From positions 5,008,001 through 5,072,000 of the forward strand of contig NC_004463.1 of the NCBI RefSeq assembly GCF_000011365.1: DNA of 64,000 nucleotides. The letters run 5' to 3'. Source of the DNA: Bradyrhizobium diazoefficiens USDA 110 (GTDB lineage Bacteria; Pseudomonadota; Alphaproteobacteria; Rhizobiales; Xanthobacteraceae). The notes below the pieces were generated by a model. It saw only the letters and a list, made by a program, of their open reading frames with translations, was not told the DNA's origin and did no database searches. The position numbers and the translations under genes are program-made. Position 1 is the first letter of the stretch. Each line of letters opens with the position of its first letter. Below, piece by piece: positions 52,304-61,971 of the stretch.

Positions 52304-52634
52304 GATCGATCTCCAACGCCCCATTTGCGCGAGTATGAAGGATCAACCCTGGCGGGAGGCAAGATGGCGGCGAAAATAGCGATGGTGGTTCTCTGAAGGC
52401 GCCCCGTCGCAGGTGCAAATTCTCTTCACACGCGGGTTCCGAGAATCTTATTCGTTAAGATCCGAGCCAGTTGGAACCGGCCCGGATGACGGTGGGATGA
52501 CAGCCGGACTCAAGGCCCTGGACCCGGTCCAAACAAAAATGGCGAAAACAACCCCATGCACAGTAGAAACGCGAGCTCGGCGTGACGCCCGGCGCTTGCT
52601 CCGCCGGGACGATTCACGCTGATCTTGTCGCGCC
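52304..52634. other. gene-free region with the CCCCATGCACAG motif
   Basis: 331 bp. CAACCCCATGCACAGTAG at 52549-52566 repeats 5309-5326 exactly and is preceded by CGAAAA versus CGAAAG. I see no convincing gene; the short frame across it is probably chance. Confidence 0.5.
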
Positions 52635-54242
52635 TTAGTAGACGTCAGCCTGGAAGCGGCCGGTCTTCTTGAGCTCGGCGACAAAACTGACGGCTTCGTC
52701 GGTCGAGCGCGCCCCGAACTGGGCGACGATGTCGACCAGCGCGCGCTCGACATCCTTGGCCATGCGCTTGGCATCGCCGCAGATGTAGAGATGCGCGCCC
52801 TCGGCGAGCCAGGTCCACAATTCGCGGCCGACTTCGCGCATGCGGTCCTGCACGTAGAACTTCTTCTCGCCGTCGCGCGACCAGGCCAGCGACATGCGCG
52901 TGAGCAGGCCCGAGGTCTTCATCGCGTTGAGCTCTTCCTGGTAGAAGAAGTCGCAATCGCTGCGCTGGTGGCCGAAGAACAGCCAGTTCTTGCCCGGCGC
53001 GCCGGTCGCCTTGCGGTCGAGCAGGAAGGCGCGGAACGGCGCGATGCCGGTGCCGGGGCCGATCATGATAACCGGCGTCTTCGGGTCCTGCGGCAGGCCG
53101 AAACCATGCGCCTTCTGCACATAGACCTTGAGCTTCTCGCCCTCAGCGATGCGCTCGCCGAGGAAGGTCGAGGCAACGCCGATGCGTTTGCGCTTGCCGA
53201 TCACATAGCGCACGGAATCGACCGTCAGCGAAAGTTTTCCCGGCGTCGCATTGTGCGAGGACGAGATCGAATAGAGCCGCGGCTGGAGCGGCTCCAGCGC
53301 CTCGACGAAGGCTTCGGGATGCGGCCGTATGCCGGAAAACTTCTGGAGCGCCGCCATCACGTCCAGCGTGGCGGCGTCGCCATCGGGATCCTCGCCCTGC
53401 GCCAGCGCCCGCGCCTTCTCGCGCTGCGCACCCCCGGTGATGAAGGAGATCAGTTCGAACAGCGAGTCCGGCGCCGGCGACAGCGAGACGTCGTCGATCA
53501 GCACCTCGCGCAGTGTCTTGCCGTTCACCTTGGTCGTATGCGAAGCGCCGAGCAGTGCGATGATCTGGTCGACGAGGCCGACATCGTTGCGCGCGAACAC
53601 GCCAAAGCTGTCGCCGACGATGTAGTCGAGCTTGCTCGCGGAGAGATCGAACTCGACGTGATAGGTCTCCTTCTCCGACTTCCCCTTGTTGAGAAGGCGC
53701 CGCGACAGGAAGGTCGCCTCGGTCGGATTGTCGCGCGAGCGGCCGGGCTCTGCGATCGTCACGGTCACGGCCGGCGCTGCCACCGCATCCGCTTTTTCGG
53801 GCGCTTTCGCCGCCGGCGCCTTGTCCAGCTCCTCGTACAGCGACTTCAGCATCCGCGCGGTTTCCTTGCCGCCGGGAACACACAGGTTGAGCCGCGCTTC
53901 GCTGCGGGTGGCGATCGCCTCCGAATAATCGTGGCAATTATAGCCGCACTGGCCGCAATCCTGCTGCGCCATCGCCGCCATCATCTTGCGGCGGACGGGA
54001 CGCCCCTCTGCAAGCTTCATCCGGTCGGCGATCGGCATAGTCTGATCGTGCCACGGCGCTTCGCCATCGTCGCCGTCGCCGGCTTGCATGACGGCGGCGC
54101 CCTGCTCCGCCGACAGGGGCGTAGCCACATCAGGCGACAGCAACCCGGCAAAGAATCCGTTCAGCCAGGAGCGCTGCGCGTCGGAGAACGGGGCGCTGGC
54201 GGGAATGATATCGAGTTTCGGCGGAGGGGTGATCTGGTTCAT
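52635..54242 (-). CDS. CysJ-like flavoprotein reductase with RnfB-type Fe-S motif
   Basis: 535 aa. Residues ~90-130 have CGQCGYNCHDYSEAIATRSE then NLCVPGG, the Cys pattern of the RnfB-type [4Fe-4S] domain. No flavodoxin domain is seen. From ~165 on it is a CysJ-type FAD/NADPH module: RLYSISSSHNATPGKLSLTV (FAD), IMIGPGTGIAPFRAFLLDRK and YICGDAKRMAKDVERAL (NADPH), ending FQADVY. Overlaps the nirA-like stop by 4 bp, so it probably feeds electrons to that reductase. Cytoplasmic. Confidence 0.85.
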   Translation of the reverse strand: MNQITPPPKLDIIPASAPFSDAQRSWLNGFFAGLLSPDVATPLSAEQGAAVMQAGDGDDGEAPWHDQTMPIADRMKLAEGRPVRRKMMAAMAQQDCGQCGYNCHDYSEAIATRSEARLNLCVPGGKETARMLKSLYEELDKAPAAKAPEKADAVAAPAVTVTIAEPGRSRDNPTEATFLSRRLLNKGKSEKETYHVEFDLSASKLDYIVGDSFGVFARNDVGLVDQIIALLGASHTTKVNGKTLREVLIDDVSLSPAPDSLFELISFITGGAQREKARALAQGEDPDGDAATLDVMAALQKFSGIRPHPEAFVEALEPLQPRLYSISSSHNATPGKLSLTVDSVRYVIGKRKRIGVASTFLGERIAEGEKLKVYVQKAHGFGLPQDPKTPVIMIGPGTGIAPFRAFLLDRKATGAPGKNWLFFGHQRSDCDFFYQEELNAMKTSGLLTRMSLAWSRDGEKKFYVQDRMREVGRELWTWLAEGAHLYICGDAKRMAKDVERALVDIVAQFGARSTDEAVSFVAELKKTGRFQADVY

Positions 54243-56020
54243 GCGGACACCTGTGCATCGGCAAGCTTGCGCAGCGTCTCGCCGTCATGGCGGCGCGCAA
54301 AGGAGAGGAAGGTTTCGTCGGGCGAGGCGCGATGAGCGATATAGGCCTTGAGCAGCGCTTCGACCGTCTTCGGCGCGTCCTCGGCCTTGAGGTCGTGATA
54401 GACCTCCTGCCCGACGTCGGCGTCGGGGCCGAACCCGCCGCCGGTGAAGAGGTGATAGCCCTCGACCGTGTCATCCTCGTTCACCGGCACCCGCGCTCCG
54501 ATCAGGCCGATGTCGCTGATGTAGTGCTGCGCGCAGGAATGGTGACAGCCGGTGACGTGGATGTTGACCGGCTTGTCCATCTCGACGCGCGGCTCGCACC
54601 AGTCGCCGATCTCGGCGGCGTGGCGTTTGGTGTTGGAGGCGGCGAAGCGGCAGCCGGCATTGCCGGTGCAGGCGATCAGGCCGGCGCGGATATGCGAGGC
54701 CTCGACCGCGAGCCCGATCTGCTTGATCGCGGCAATCGCAAGCTCGACGTTCTCGTCACGCACGCCCGGGATCAGCAGGTTCTGCCAGACCGTCAGGCGG
54801 ATCTCCCCGTCGCCGAGGTCACGCGCAACCTTGGCAAGGCTCCGCATCTGATCACAGGTGAGCTTGCCGAGCGTCAGCGAAACGCCGATCCAGTTGAGGC
54901 CGTCCTGCTTCTGCTTGTGCACGCCGATATGAGCCATGCGGTCAGCCGCAGGCCGCGGCGCAAACGCCTCTTCCGGCACGCGCGTGAATGGCGTCTTCAG
55001 CCGTTCTTCGACGAGCTTCAGGAAGCCGTCATGGCCCATCGCGTCGAGCACGTATTTCAGCCGCGCCTTGTTGCGATTGGTGCGGTCGCCGTGGTCGATG
55101 AACACGCGCACGATGGCATCGGCGACAGCGGTCGCCTGCTCCGGCTTGACGATGATGCCGGAATACTTTGCAAAATCCTTGTGGCCGGTGATGCCGCCGA
55201 GGCCGAGCCGGAACCAGACCCCGGGCTCGACGCCGAACCCGTCCTTCACCTCGAACGCCGTGAAGGCGATGTCGTTGGTCTCTTCCAGCACCGCGATCCT
55301 GCCGGCGCCGTCGAAGGCGACGTTGAACTTGCGCGGCAGGCCGTAGAGCGAGCGGTCGTTGAGGATGTGGTAGTGCCACTCGCGCGCAAACGGCCGCGTG
55401 TCGATGATTTCCTGCGGATCGATGCCGGCGGTCGGCGTCCCGGTCACGTTGCGGATGTTGTCGGCGCCGGAGCCGCGCGAGCACAGGCCGAGATCCTGGA
55501 TGCCCTCGATCAGCTTCACGGCGTGCTTCGGCGGGATCTCGCGAAGCTGGAGGTTGGCGCGCGTCGTGACATGGCTGTACGGCCCGCAGAGATCGTCGGC
55601 GAGATCGGCAAGGCCCGACAACTGCCAGTGCTTCATGATGCCGTTCGGGATGCGCAGGCGGCACATGTAGGAGTCCTGCGTCGGCGCGACATAGAAGATG
55701 CCGTAGTAGCGCCAGCGGAAATTGTCCGCCGGGCTCGGCGGCGCATTGTCGAGCGCCTGCTGGCGCAGCCGCGGATAGGCGTCGAAGGGATGCTCGTCGC
55801 GCTTGAACTTCTCCTGGTCGGCGAGCTTCTTGCCCGAGGCGATGACCTTGTCCTGCGCCTTGATGTGCACGGCATCCGGACCGGTCGGCTCGGCATTCGC
55901 CTTGCCGGAGCCGCCACCAAGGCCGCGACCGACCCGGCTGATCTGCAGACCGGTCGTGAAGCCTTCGAGATAGCGCTTCTGCTCGTCGGTAAAGTCGACT
56001 GAGACTGTTTCGAGTTTCAT
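54239..56020 (-). CDS. nirA: siroheme nitrite (or sulfite) reductase
   Basis: 593 aa from ATG 56020. Ferredoxin-type siroheme/[4Fe-4S] reductase: first half repeat YSHVTTRANLQLREIPPKHA, second with CTGNAGCRFAASNTKRHAAE and VNIHVTGCHHSCAQHY giving the four cluster cysteines. Sulfite reductases look alike; the NasTS genes directly upstream favour assimilatory nitrite reduction to ammonium. The upstream frame to 56116 is leader, not protein. A sigma-54-like promoter is at 56194-56208. Confidence 0.85.
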   Translation of the reverse strand: MKLETVSVDFTDEQKRYLEGFTTGLQISRVGRGLGGGSGKANAEPTGPDAVHIKAQDKVIASGKKLADQEKFKRDEHPFDAYPRLRQQALDNAPPSPADNFRWRYYGIFYVAPTQDSYMCRLRIPNGIMKHWQLSGLADLADDLCGPYSHVTTRANLQLREIPPKHAVKLIEGIQDLGLCSRGSGADNIRNVTGTPTAGIDPQEIIDTRPFAREWHYHILNDRSLYGLPRKFNVAFDGAGRIAVLEETNDIAFTAFEVKDGFGVEPGVWFRLGLGGITGHKDFAKYSGIIVKPEQATAVADAIVRVFIDHGDRTNRNKARLKYVLDAMGHDGFLKLVEERLKTPFTRVPEEAFAPRPAADRMAHIGVHKQKQDGLNWIGVSLTLGKLTCDQMRSLAKVARDLGDGEIRLTVWQNLLIPGVRDENVELAIAAIKQIGLAVEASHIRAGLIACTGNAGCRFAASNTKRHAAEIGDWCEPRVEMDKPVNIHVTGCHHSCAQHYISDIGLIGARVPVNEDDTVEGYHLFTGGGFGPDADVGQEVYHDLKAEDAPKTVEALLKAYIAHRASPDETFLSFARRHDGETLRKLADAQVSA

Positions 56021-56354
56021 GGTCAGTAACGAAGCTCCTGCGGCCACCGGGGTGGTATCGACGGAAAATTGCGCGACCCGCGAGGCACTCGGCTGGCTCA
56101 AGAGCCTGCTCTGCACCCAACGGTCCGATCAGCTTCGTTGCTGCGGGACTCGGCTCAGCAGGCGTCTGTGACAAGCTGGCCGCAGTGCAACATACAAGTT
56201 GCGTGCCAGCTTCATCGAAATGAGAATTGCTGCAATTTCAGGTCATTAGGAGTGCCCCCGGGAACTCCCGGGCGGGGAACTCTCACGAAATTCGAGCAGC
56301 CAGCCCAAAATTTAGACGAGGAGCCCAGGCGCCTAAAAACGATGCAGGATCGAA
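56021..56354 (-). other. nasS-nirA intergenic region and nirA leader
   Basis: 334 bp, no gene. Reading leftward it holds a CCCGGGA-TCCCGGG palindrome (56257-56272), a 13-bp palindrome AATTGC-A-GCAATT (56225-56237), the sigma-54-like promoter, and a ~165-nt transcribed leader before the ATG. NasT is an ANTAR antiterminator, so a regulated leader is expected; I could not assign its two hairpins with confidence. Confidence 0.6.
56194..56208 (-). promoter_or_regulatory. sigma-54-type promoter of nirA
   Basis: TGGCACG-CAAC-TTGT on the minus strand, close to the RpoN consensus TGGCACG-N4-TTGC. Correct GG/-12 spacing; ~175 bp before ATG. Fits nitrogen control through NtrC. Confidence 0.7.
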
Positions 56355-57521
56355 TCAGGCCTTCCAGCGACCGACTTCGAAGGCCTCGAGATGCCCCCTG
56401 ATATTGTCGGGATCGAAGACGGGGCCGGCGAACGCCCCGAACGCCGCGGGAGCCTCACTGGGCGCCGCTCGGCTGCCCAGGGCGGCATCATAAAGATCCG
56501 GCCTGAACACGGCCATCGCCGTCTTGACGCCATCCGGCGCCAGCGCCGTCTGTCCCCAGCGCACCATCTGGGCGTAGAGCCAGGCGGCCTGGACCGGATC
56601 CGGGCGCCCCGCCCCTTCGCGTCCGACCAGGAGGTAACGTCCGCTTTCGCGGAAGGTGCCGTCGGGCGAGATCTTCAGGCGTCCCGTGAGCGTGCGCTGG
56701 ATCACCTCGGCATCGACGCCGATCCGCTCCGGCTGCGCCAGGATGCGCGCGGCCTCGATGCGGTTCTCCGGATGCTCGATGAACTCGGCGGCCTTCACGG
56801 CCGCGCGCACGAGGCTAGCGACCACGTCCGGATTCTTGTCGGCCCAGGTCTGGCGGACCGCCAGCACCTTCTCCGCCGCGTGGACGAGGATGTCCGAGAC
56901 GAAATGCAGGATGTGGCCGATGCCGAGATCGACCGCGATCGAATTCCAGGGCGCGCCGACGCAGAACGCATCGACATGGCCGTTCGCGAGGCTGTCCACC
57001 ATGTAGGGCGGCGGCAACACCACCAGCCGCACATCCTCGTCGGGATCAACGCCGGCCGCCGCCATCCAGAACCGCAATTGGTAATTGTGGGTCGAGAACG
57101 GAAAGGTCATGCCGAAGGTCAGCGGATCGGCACCTAGCTTGCGCCGCCTGGCGACCACCCGAGCCAGCGCCTTCGCCGTAACGAGCGGATCGAAGCGGTC
57201 GCCGTCGATCTCCTCCATCAGCGCGGCATGAAGCGTCGGCGACACCGTGATCGCGTTGCCGTTGATGCCGAGATTGAAGGGCGCGGCGATCGGCACCTTG
57301 ACGTGGCCGAGCCCGAGTGAGGACGCGATCGCCACGGGCGCCAGCAGATGGGCGGCGTCGAACAGGCCGATATTGAGCTTGTCGCGGACGTTGGACCAGG
57401 AGACCTCGCGCACCAGTTCGACGTCGAGGCCTTCGGCGGCGGTAAAGCCCTTGTCGACGGCGACGATCAGCGCGGCGGCATCGACCAGCGGAATGAACCC
57501 GATGCGAAGCGGTCCGGTCAT
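56355..57521 (-). CDS. nasS: NasS-type nitrate/nitrite sensor
   Basis: 388 aa from ATG 57521, overlapping the nasT stop by ATGA. NrtA/CmpA-like fold: LRIGFIPLVDAAALIVAVDK, LNIGLFDAAHLLAPVAIASS, FPFSTHNYQLRFWMAAAGVD, GAPWNSIAVDLGIGHI. There is no signal peptide, so it is a cytoplasmic sensor, not a transport protein. In the NasST system it binds NasT and releases it when nitrate or nitrite is present. Confidence 0.9.
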   Translation of the reverse strand: MTGPLRIGFIPLVDAAALIVAVDKGFTAAEGLDVELVREVSWSNVRDKLNIGLFDAAHLLAPVAIASSLGLGHVKVPIAAPFNLGINGNAITVSPTLHAALMEEIDGDRFDPLVTAKALARVVARRRKLGADPLTFGMTFPFSTHNYQLRFWMAAAGVDPDEDVRLVVLPPPYMVDSLANGHVDAFCVGAPWNSIAVDLGIGHILHFVSDILVHAAEKVLAVRQTWADKNPDVVASLVRAAVKAAEFIEHPENRIEAARILAQPERIGVDAEVIQRTLTGRLKISPDGTFRESGRYLLVGREGAGRPDPVQAAWLYAQMVRWGQTALAPDGVKTAMAVFRPDLYDAALGSRAAPSEAPAAFGAFAGPVFDPDNIRGHLEAFEVGRWKA

Positions 57522-58108
57522 TTCAGCATCTCCGACGCGGTGATGATCGACTGGGCGATCTCGCCGATTTTCTTCTTCTCGCGCATCGCGGTCGAGCGCA
57601 GCAGCACATAGGCCTCGTCCTCGGTGAGGCCCTTCACCTTCATCAAGATGCCCTTGGCGCGCTCGATGATCTTGCGGTCCTCGAGCTGCGACTTCGTGCG
57701 CTCGAGTTCCTCCTGAAGCTTGGCGAAGGCGTTGAAGCGGGACACGCAGAGGTCGAGGATCGGCTTGATGCGCTCCTTCTTCAGCCCGTCGACGATGTAG
57801 GCGGATACGCCCGCCTCGACCGAGGCCTGGATCGAGGCTGAATCGCTCTGGTCGACGAACATCGCGATCGGCCGGCGCACGGCGCGGCTGACCTGGAACA
57901 TCGCCTCCAGCACGTCGCGGCTGGGGTTTTCCAGATCGATCAGGATGATGTCGGGATCCACCGCATAAATACGGGCCAGCAGGCTCTGCATCTCGCGGAT
58001 ATGGGCGACCTGCGTGAATCCGGCCTCCCGCAACCCCTCCTCGAGGATCGCGGCCCGGATCGGGCTTTCGTCGACGATCACGATTTTGGGCGACTGCTCG
58101 GCGCTCAT
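57518..58108 (-). CDS. nasT: NasT-type ANTAR antiterminator
   Basis: 196 aa. A receiver-like domain (IVIVDESPIRAAILEEGLRE; IILIDLENPSRD) is followed by an ANTAR domain (~130-190): EELERTKSQLEDRKIIERAK, GILMKVKGLTEDEAYVLLR, with the usual Ala and aromatic-type spacing. ANTAR domains bind RNA hairpins and prevent termination. First gene of nasT-nasS; nirA follows. Confidence 0.93.
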   Translation of the reverse strand: MSAEQSPKIVIVDESPIRAAILEEGLREAGFTQVAHIREMQSLLARIYAVDPDIILIDLENPSRDVLEAMFQVSRAVRRPIAMFVDQSDSASIQASVEAGVSAYIVDGLKKERIKPILDLCVSRFNAFAKLQEELERTKSQLEDRKIIERAKGILMKVKGLTEDEAYVLLRSTAMREKKKIGEIAQSIITASEMLK

Positions 58109-58344
58109 GGCTCACTCACGTCAGGTGATTCATCCATAGCACGCCGGAACGCCCTGCAAAGGGTTGTAATTGACCGCATTTAGGACTAGCTCCTGCCGAT
58201 CAATCAGGCAGATCAAGAGATATGCAAGAGACGGCTGCGCCCAAGGTCAGCTTCGTGTCGCTCGGATGCTCCTGAGACAACGAATGCAAACTTTCAAAGC
58301 CGCCCACTCCCGCCCGACGGCAGCTGCCATCTGGGCTTACGCTC

Positions 58345-58908
58345 TCACGGAATCCTCGCACCAGCTATCATCCTGTCGAGAAGTGGCACGGCGGCCAACA
58401 CCGCCCTCTCGTTCTTGCCGGAGACCGCCAGCCGCACGACATCGGAGTTGCCGTCCTTGTCGACATCAACGTAATGCGCGATCACTTCGACCGGTTGGTC
58501 CTTCAGGGACGGATTGTCGTACCGGTTGATGATGACACCGGGGCTGGCCGAGGGAAGCGAGGTGATCTTGGCATTCTTGCCGGACGTCGCCGCCCAATCC
58601 TGATCGCTCGTTGCGACCCATTGAACCAGTTCGGTTCGATCCTTGTTGTAGCGGCCTTCGGCATAGATGATTGCTTCGGCGTTACCGAATCCCTTCCCCC
58701 TGGGCACGAACATGGAGGCGCCGTACTTGAGGCTTGCGGCCTCGTCCCTCGCCCACCCGTCGGGCGCCTTCACGCGCGGCCTGAATTCCGGGCACAGGCC
58801 TTTTTGCCCGTCGCAAACACGTAAGATCTTGTCGACTTCAGCCCGCGCCGGAAACATCGCGCTCCAGGAAATAACAGCGAAAACCATGCTGAAGATGAAG
58901 CGGCGCAT
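58345..58908 (-). CDS. secreted protein, unknown function
   Basis: 187 aa. Signal MRRFIFSMVFAVISWSAMFP, cleaved after ARA. Two Cys (RVCDGQKGLCPEF) close to the mature N-terminus, then IIYAEGRYNKDRTELVQWVA and AHYVDVDKDGNSDVVRLAVS. No family recognised; probably periplasmic. Composition here is slightly less GC-rich than its neighbours. Confidence 0.65.
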   Translation of the reverse strand: MRRFIFSMVFAVISWSAMFPARAEVDKILRVCDGQKGLCPEFRPRVKAPDGWARDEAASLKYGASMFVPRGKGFGNAEAIIYAEGRYNKDRTELVQWVATSDQDWAATSGKNAKITSLPSASPGVIINRYDNPSLKDQPVEVIAHYVDVDKDGNSDVVRLAVSGKNERAVLAAVPLLDRMIAGARIP

Positions 58909-59099
58909 CGCAGTCTAGCTCCGTGGAAATACGCTAGAACAGAATAACAACGAAAACGTGCACGTTGGAGGAATCCATCTCGGCCCCTCCAGTCACACAA
59001 TCGGAACCGGTCCATAGGTTAGTTATTGAATTTCGCCATCGGTTCAATTACTTGGATCGCTAAATCCGGACAATTCAGATCTAGGCTCCAGGCGATACA

Positions 59100-60419
59100 A
59101 TGGACAGAGCGCCCCGCATTTCATTCACGTCACTCGGTTGTCCCAAGGCATTGGTGGATTCCGAGCGCATCATCACTCGCCTGCGCGCCGAGGGCTACGA
59201 GCTCGCCCGCAAGCATGACGGGGCCGACATCGTCATCGTCAACACCTGCGGCTTCCTCGACAGCGCCAAGCAGGAATCGCTCTCGGCGATCGGCGAGGCC
59301 ATGGCCGAGAACGGCAAGGTGATCGTGACAGGCTGCATGGGCGCGGAACCCGAGCAGATCGAGCAGGCCTATCCGGGCGTGCTCTCCATCACCGGCCCGC
59401 AGCAATATGAGAGCGTGCTGGACGCGGTCCACCGCGCGCTGCCGCCCGCCCACAATCCGCATCTCGACCTGGTGCCGCCGCAGGGCATCAAGCTGACGCC
59501 GCGGCACTACGCCTATTTGAAGATCTCCGAGGGCTGCAACAACCGCTGCACCTTCTGCATCATCCCGAAGCTGCGCGGCGATCTGGTCTCGCGCCCGGCC
59601 AATGACGTGCTGCGCGAGGCCGAGCGGCTGGTCGGCGCCGGCGTCAAGGAGCTGCTGGTGATCTCGCAGGACACCTCGGCCTATGGCGTCGACCTGAAAT
59701 ACGCCGAGAGCCCGTGGAAGGATCGCCAGGTCCGCGCCAAATTCCTCGACCTCGCGCGCGAGCTCGGCGAGCTCGGGGCCTGGGTCCGGCTGCAATATGT
59801 CTACCCCTACCCGCATGTCGACGAGGTCATCGCACTGATGACGCAAGGCACGGTGCTGCCCTATCTCGACATCCCGTTCCAGCATGCGAGCCCCGAGGTG
59901 CTGAAGGCGATGAAGCGCCCGGCGGCGCAGGACAAGACGCTGGCACGGATCAAGCGCTGGCGCGAGGAATGCCCTGATCTTGCCCTGCGCTCGACCTTCA
60001 TCGTCGGCTTCCCCGGCGAGACCGACGCGGACTTTGCCTATCTGCTCGACTGGCTCGACGAAGCCGAGATCGACCGCCTCGGCTGCTTCAAATACGAGCC
60101 GGTTGCCGGTGCGACGTCGAATGCGATCGCCAATCCCGTGCCGGAAGAGGTCAAGCAGGAGCGCTACAACGCGCTGATGGCGCGCCAGCAGAAGATCTCG
60201 GCGCGCAGGCTGAAGCGCAAGGTCGGCACGCGCCAGCAGATCATCATCGACGAGGTCGGCCCGACCGTTGCCCGGGGCCGGTCGAAGGCCGATGCGCCCG
60301 AGATCGACGGCGCGGTCTACCTGTCGAGCCGCCGCCCCTTGCGCGTCGGCGAGATCGTCACGGCAAAGATCGAGCGCGCCGACCAATACGACCTGCACGG
60401 CAGCGTCGCAGGGTTCTGA
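59100..60419 (+). CDS. rimO: ribosomal protein S12 methylthiotransferase
   Basis: 439 aa. UPF0004 domain: [48 protein letters not shown] (three Fe-S Cys). Radical [24 protein letters not shown]-terminal TRAM domain after [15 protein letters not shown]. It methylthiolates Asp in S12. A truncated, mutated copy of its 3' end is at 62407-62487. Confidence 0.97.
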   Translation: MDRAPRISFTSLGCPKALVDSERIITRLRAEGYELARKHDGADIVIVNTCGFLDSAKQESLSAIGEAMAENGKVIVTGCMGAEPEQIEQAYPGVLSITGPQQYESVLDAVHRALPPAHNPHLDLVPPQGIKLTPRHYAYLKISEGCNNRCTFCIIPKLRGDLVSRPANDVLREAERLVGAGVKELLVISQDTSAYGVDLKYAESPWKDRQVRAKFLDLARELGELGAWVRLQYVYPYPHVDEVIALMTQGTVLPYLDIPFQHASPEVLKAMKRPAAQDKTLARIKRWREECPDLALRSTFIVGFPGETDADFAYLLDWLDEAEIDRLGCFKYEPVAGATSNAIANPVPEEVKQERYNALMARQQKISARRLKRKVGTRQQIIIDEVGPTVARGRSKADAPEIDGAVYLSSRRPLRVGEIVTAKIERADQYDLHGSVAGF

Positions 60420-60438
60420 GAGCACTCCGTCAACGGGC

Positions 60439-61392
60439 TCAACCCAGCGTCGCCCGGTAAATCCCGTCCTCGCCGAAGTGATAGAGATGCCTGCCGCGGC
60501 CCTGCAAACGGCCGCGCGGTCGCGCTGAGCCGTCGGGCATGAACAGGTATGCCCGCCTCACAAGAATCATTCCCTCTCGATCCGATCGTCCGATGTAGGC
60601 CACATTGGGTGGATCGTCGTATTGGCCCGAGAACAGAATCTCCGTCTCGGACATTGCGAACGCGTGGCAGCCTCGAAGCTTCGTTTGCTTCCAGGTCAAT
60701 TCGAAGTCTGCGCCGATCCGATAGAGCGGGAAATCCGAGTAGAAGAAAATGGCGGCCTCTGGGCCCGCCACATTGAGCGCGTAGCAGTCGTCAATCGTGT
60801 GGTCTGCATCTGCTGGAAATTCCCAGACCTTCTCTCCCAAAGTCGAGAAGCAAACCAAGCCGGCCTGCCCGACCGAACTGCCAAAAACACCCTCGTCGAA
60901 ATACCCAATCCAGATCCGTCCGAGGTCATCGATCTGGAGATCGCTGATGGCATCGCCGAGGCCGACGCGGTCTGCTCGTCCGGTCCGGGGATCAAAGATG
61001 ACTCCGTTCAGGTCGTGGTCGGTCTCGGCCCGCCAGTTGTGTCTGCGGCTCGCCAGCAAGACCCGCCCGTCGGGAAAGAGGTCGACATGAGAATGGCCGA
61101 GCTCAAGCGGAGGCAGATCGATCCATAGCTCCGATCCGGCAGCCGACTTGTGCAGACCGTAACGCTTCAACCTTTCCATCTTCGGATGCGGCAATACGCC
61201 AGAAGCGCGCAACGCGGCTGCAGTCGATGCGCTGTCTCCCGAGGACTCGAACAGGAAAAGTAGCGACTGATCGCCCGCAACCCCGCTCGCAACGAGCGAA
61301 AATCCGAGACGCGTCGGCGCCGTGCCAATCTTTTCGAACTGTATCGATCTAATCAAACGAGCCCCCGATGCTGCCTGAGGCAGCATCACCAA
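60439..61392 (-). CDS. hypothetical beta-propeller-like protein
   Basis: 317 aa. Repeated strands such as HSHVDLFPDGRVLLASRRHN, ISDLQIDDLGRIWIGYFDEG and LVCFSTLGEKVWEFP suggest a propeller of about five blades. No signal peptide is obvious. No close family recognised. It sits in the interval between rimO and the immunity-like fragment, possibly inserted there. The start may be internal. Confidence 0.6.
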   Translation of the reverse strand: MVMLPQAASGARLIRSIQFEKIGTAPTRLGFSLVASGVAGDQSLLFLFESSGDSASTAAALRASGVLPHPKMERLKRYGLHKSAAGSELWIDLPPLELGHSHVDLFPDGRVLLASRRHNWRAETDHDLNGVIFDPRTGRADRVGLGDAISDLQIDDLGRIWIGYFDEGVFGSSVGQAGLVCFSTLGEKVWEFPADADHTIDDCYALNVAGPEAAIFFYSDFPLYRIGADFELTWKQTKLRGCHAFAMSETEILFSGQYDDPPNVAYIGRSDREGMILVRRAYLFMPDGSARPRGRLQGRGRHLYHFGEDGIYRATLG

Positions 61393-61423
61393 GCGCGCGC
61401 CGGGCGCAAGCGCGAAGTCGCGA

Positions 61424-61555
61424 TCAGGCTTCGGCCAGCCATTTCGGCACCCAGCGCTCCGGACGCGGCGCGCGGGCGAGGTCGGCCTGTGCCTCGGCTA
61501 ATTTTGCCGGCTCGCCCCCGATCGTCGGGCGCACATCGTGTTCGAAGTTCGTCAT
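61424..61555 (-). pseudogene. 43-aa copy of the C-terminus of the immunity-like gene
   Basis: Reads MTNFEHDVRPTIGGEPAKLA, EAQADLARAPRPERW, VPKWLAEA. It aligns with the last 43 residues of the gene at 62493-63524 (MPNFEYDLRPTIDGEPALLS and so on), about 75-80% identical at protein level. The ATG overlaps the stop of the decarboxylase-like gene. Probably a truncated duplicate; it may still be translated. Confidence 0.7.
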
Positions 61556-61971
61556 GTCGCTTCTCCCGACCCCTGCCGTCCATCATGCGCGGAAAACACC
61601 TCCTTGGCTGCGAACAGCCCGTTCACCGCCGCCGGGAAGCCCGCATAGACGGCCATCTGCATGATGATCTCCACGATCTCGTCGCGAGACAGCCCGACGT
61701 TCAGACCCGCCTCGATATGCACTTTGAGCTGAGGCGCGGCATTTCCGAGCGCCGTCAGCGCGGCGATCGTCGCGATCTCTCGATCGCGCAGGCCGAGATC
61801 CGGGCGGCTGTAAATGTCGCCGAAGGGAAACTCGATCACGTATCGTGCGAAATCCGGAGCGATGTCGGCGAGTGAGGCGACGACCTTTTCGCCGGCTCTG
61901 CCGTCAATGCGTGACAGGGCCCGCTGGCCGCGATCGAAGCGGCTTTCGGCTTGTGTTTGAGCGTGCGTCAT
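61552..61971 (-). CDS. carboxymuconolactone decarboxylase family protein
   Basis: 139 aa from ATG 61971. LGLRDREIATIAALTALGNA, LKVHIEAGLNVGLSRDEIVE, IIMQMAVYAGFPAAVNGLFA follow the CMD/AhpD-like pattern with the His-x-E helix. No CxxC, so the AhpD-type peroxidase is unlikely. Overlaps the merR gene by 68 bp; likely its target. Confidence 0.85.
   Translation of the reverse strand: MTHAQTQAESRFDRGQRALSRIDGRAGEKVVASLADIAPDFARYVIEFPFGDIYSRPDLGLRDREIATIAALTALGNAAPQLKVHIEAGLNVGLSRDEIVEIIMQMAVYAGFPAAVNGLFAAKEVFSAHDGRQGSGEAT

Noticed and set aside
54287..56002. 571-aa open frame opposite nirA
   Set aside because: All siroheme and Fe-S motifs are on the minus strand; this frame is Asp/Arg/Ala-rich noise.
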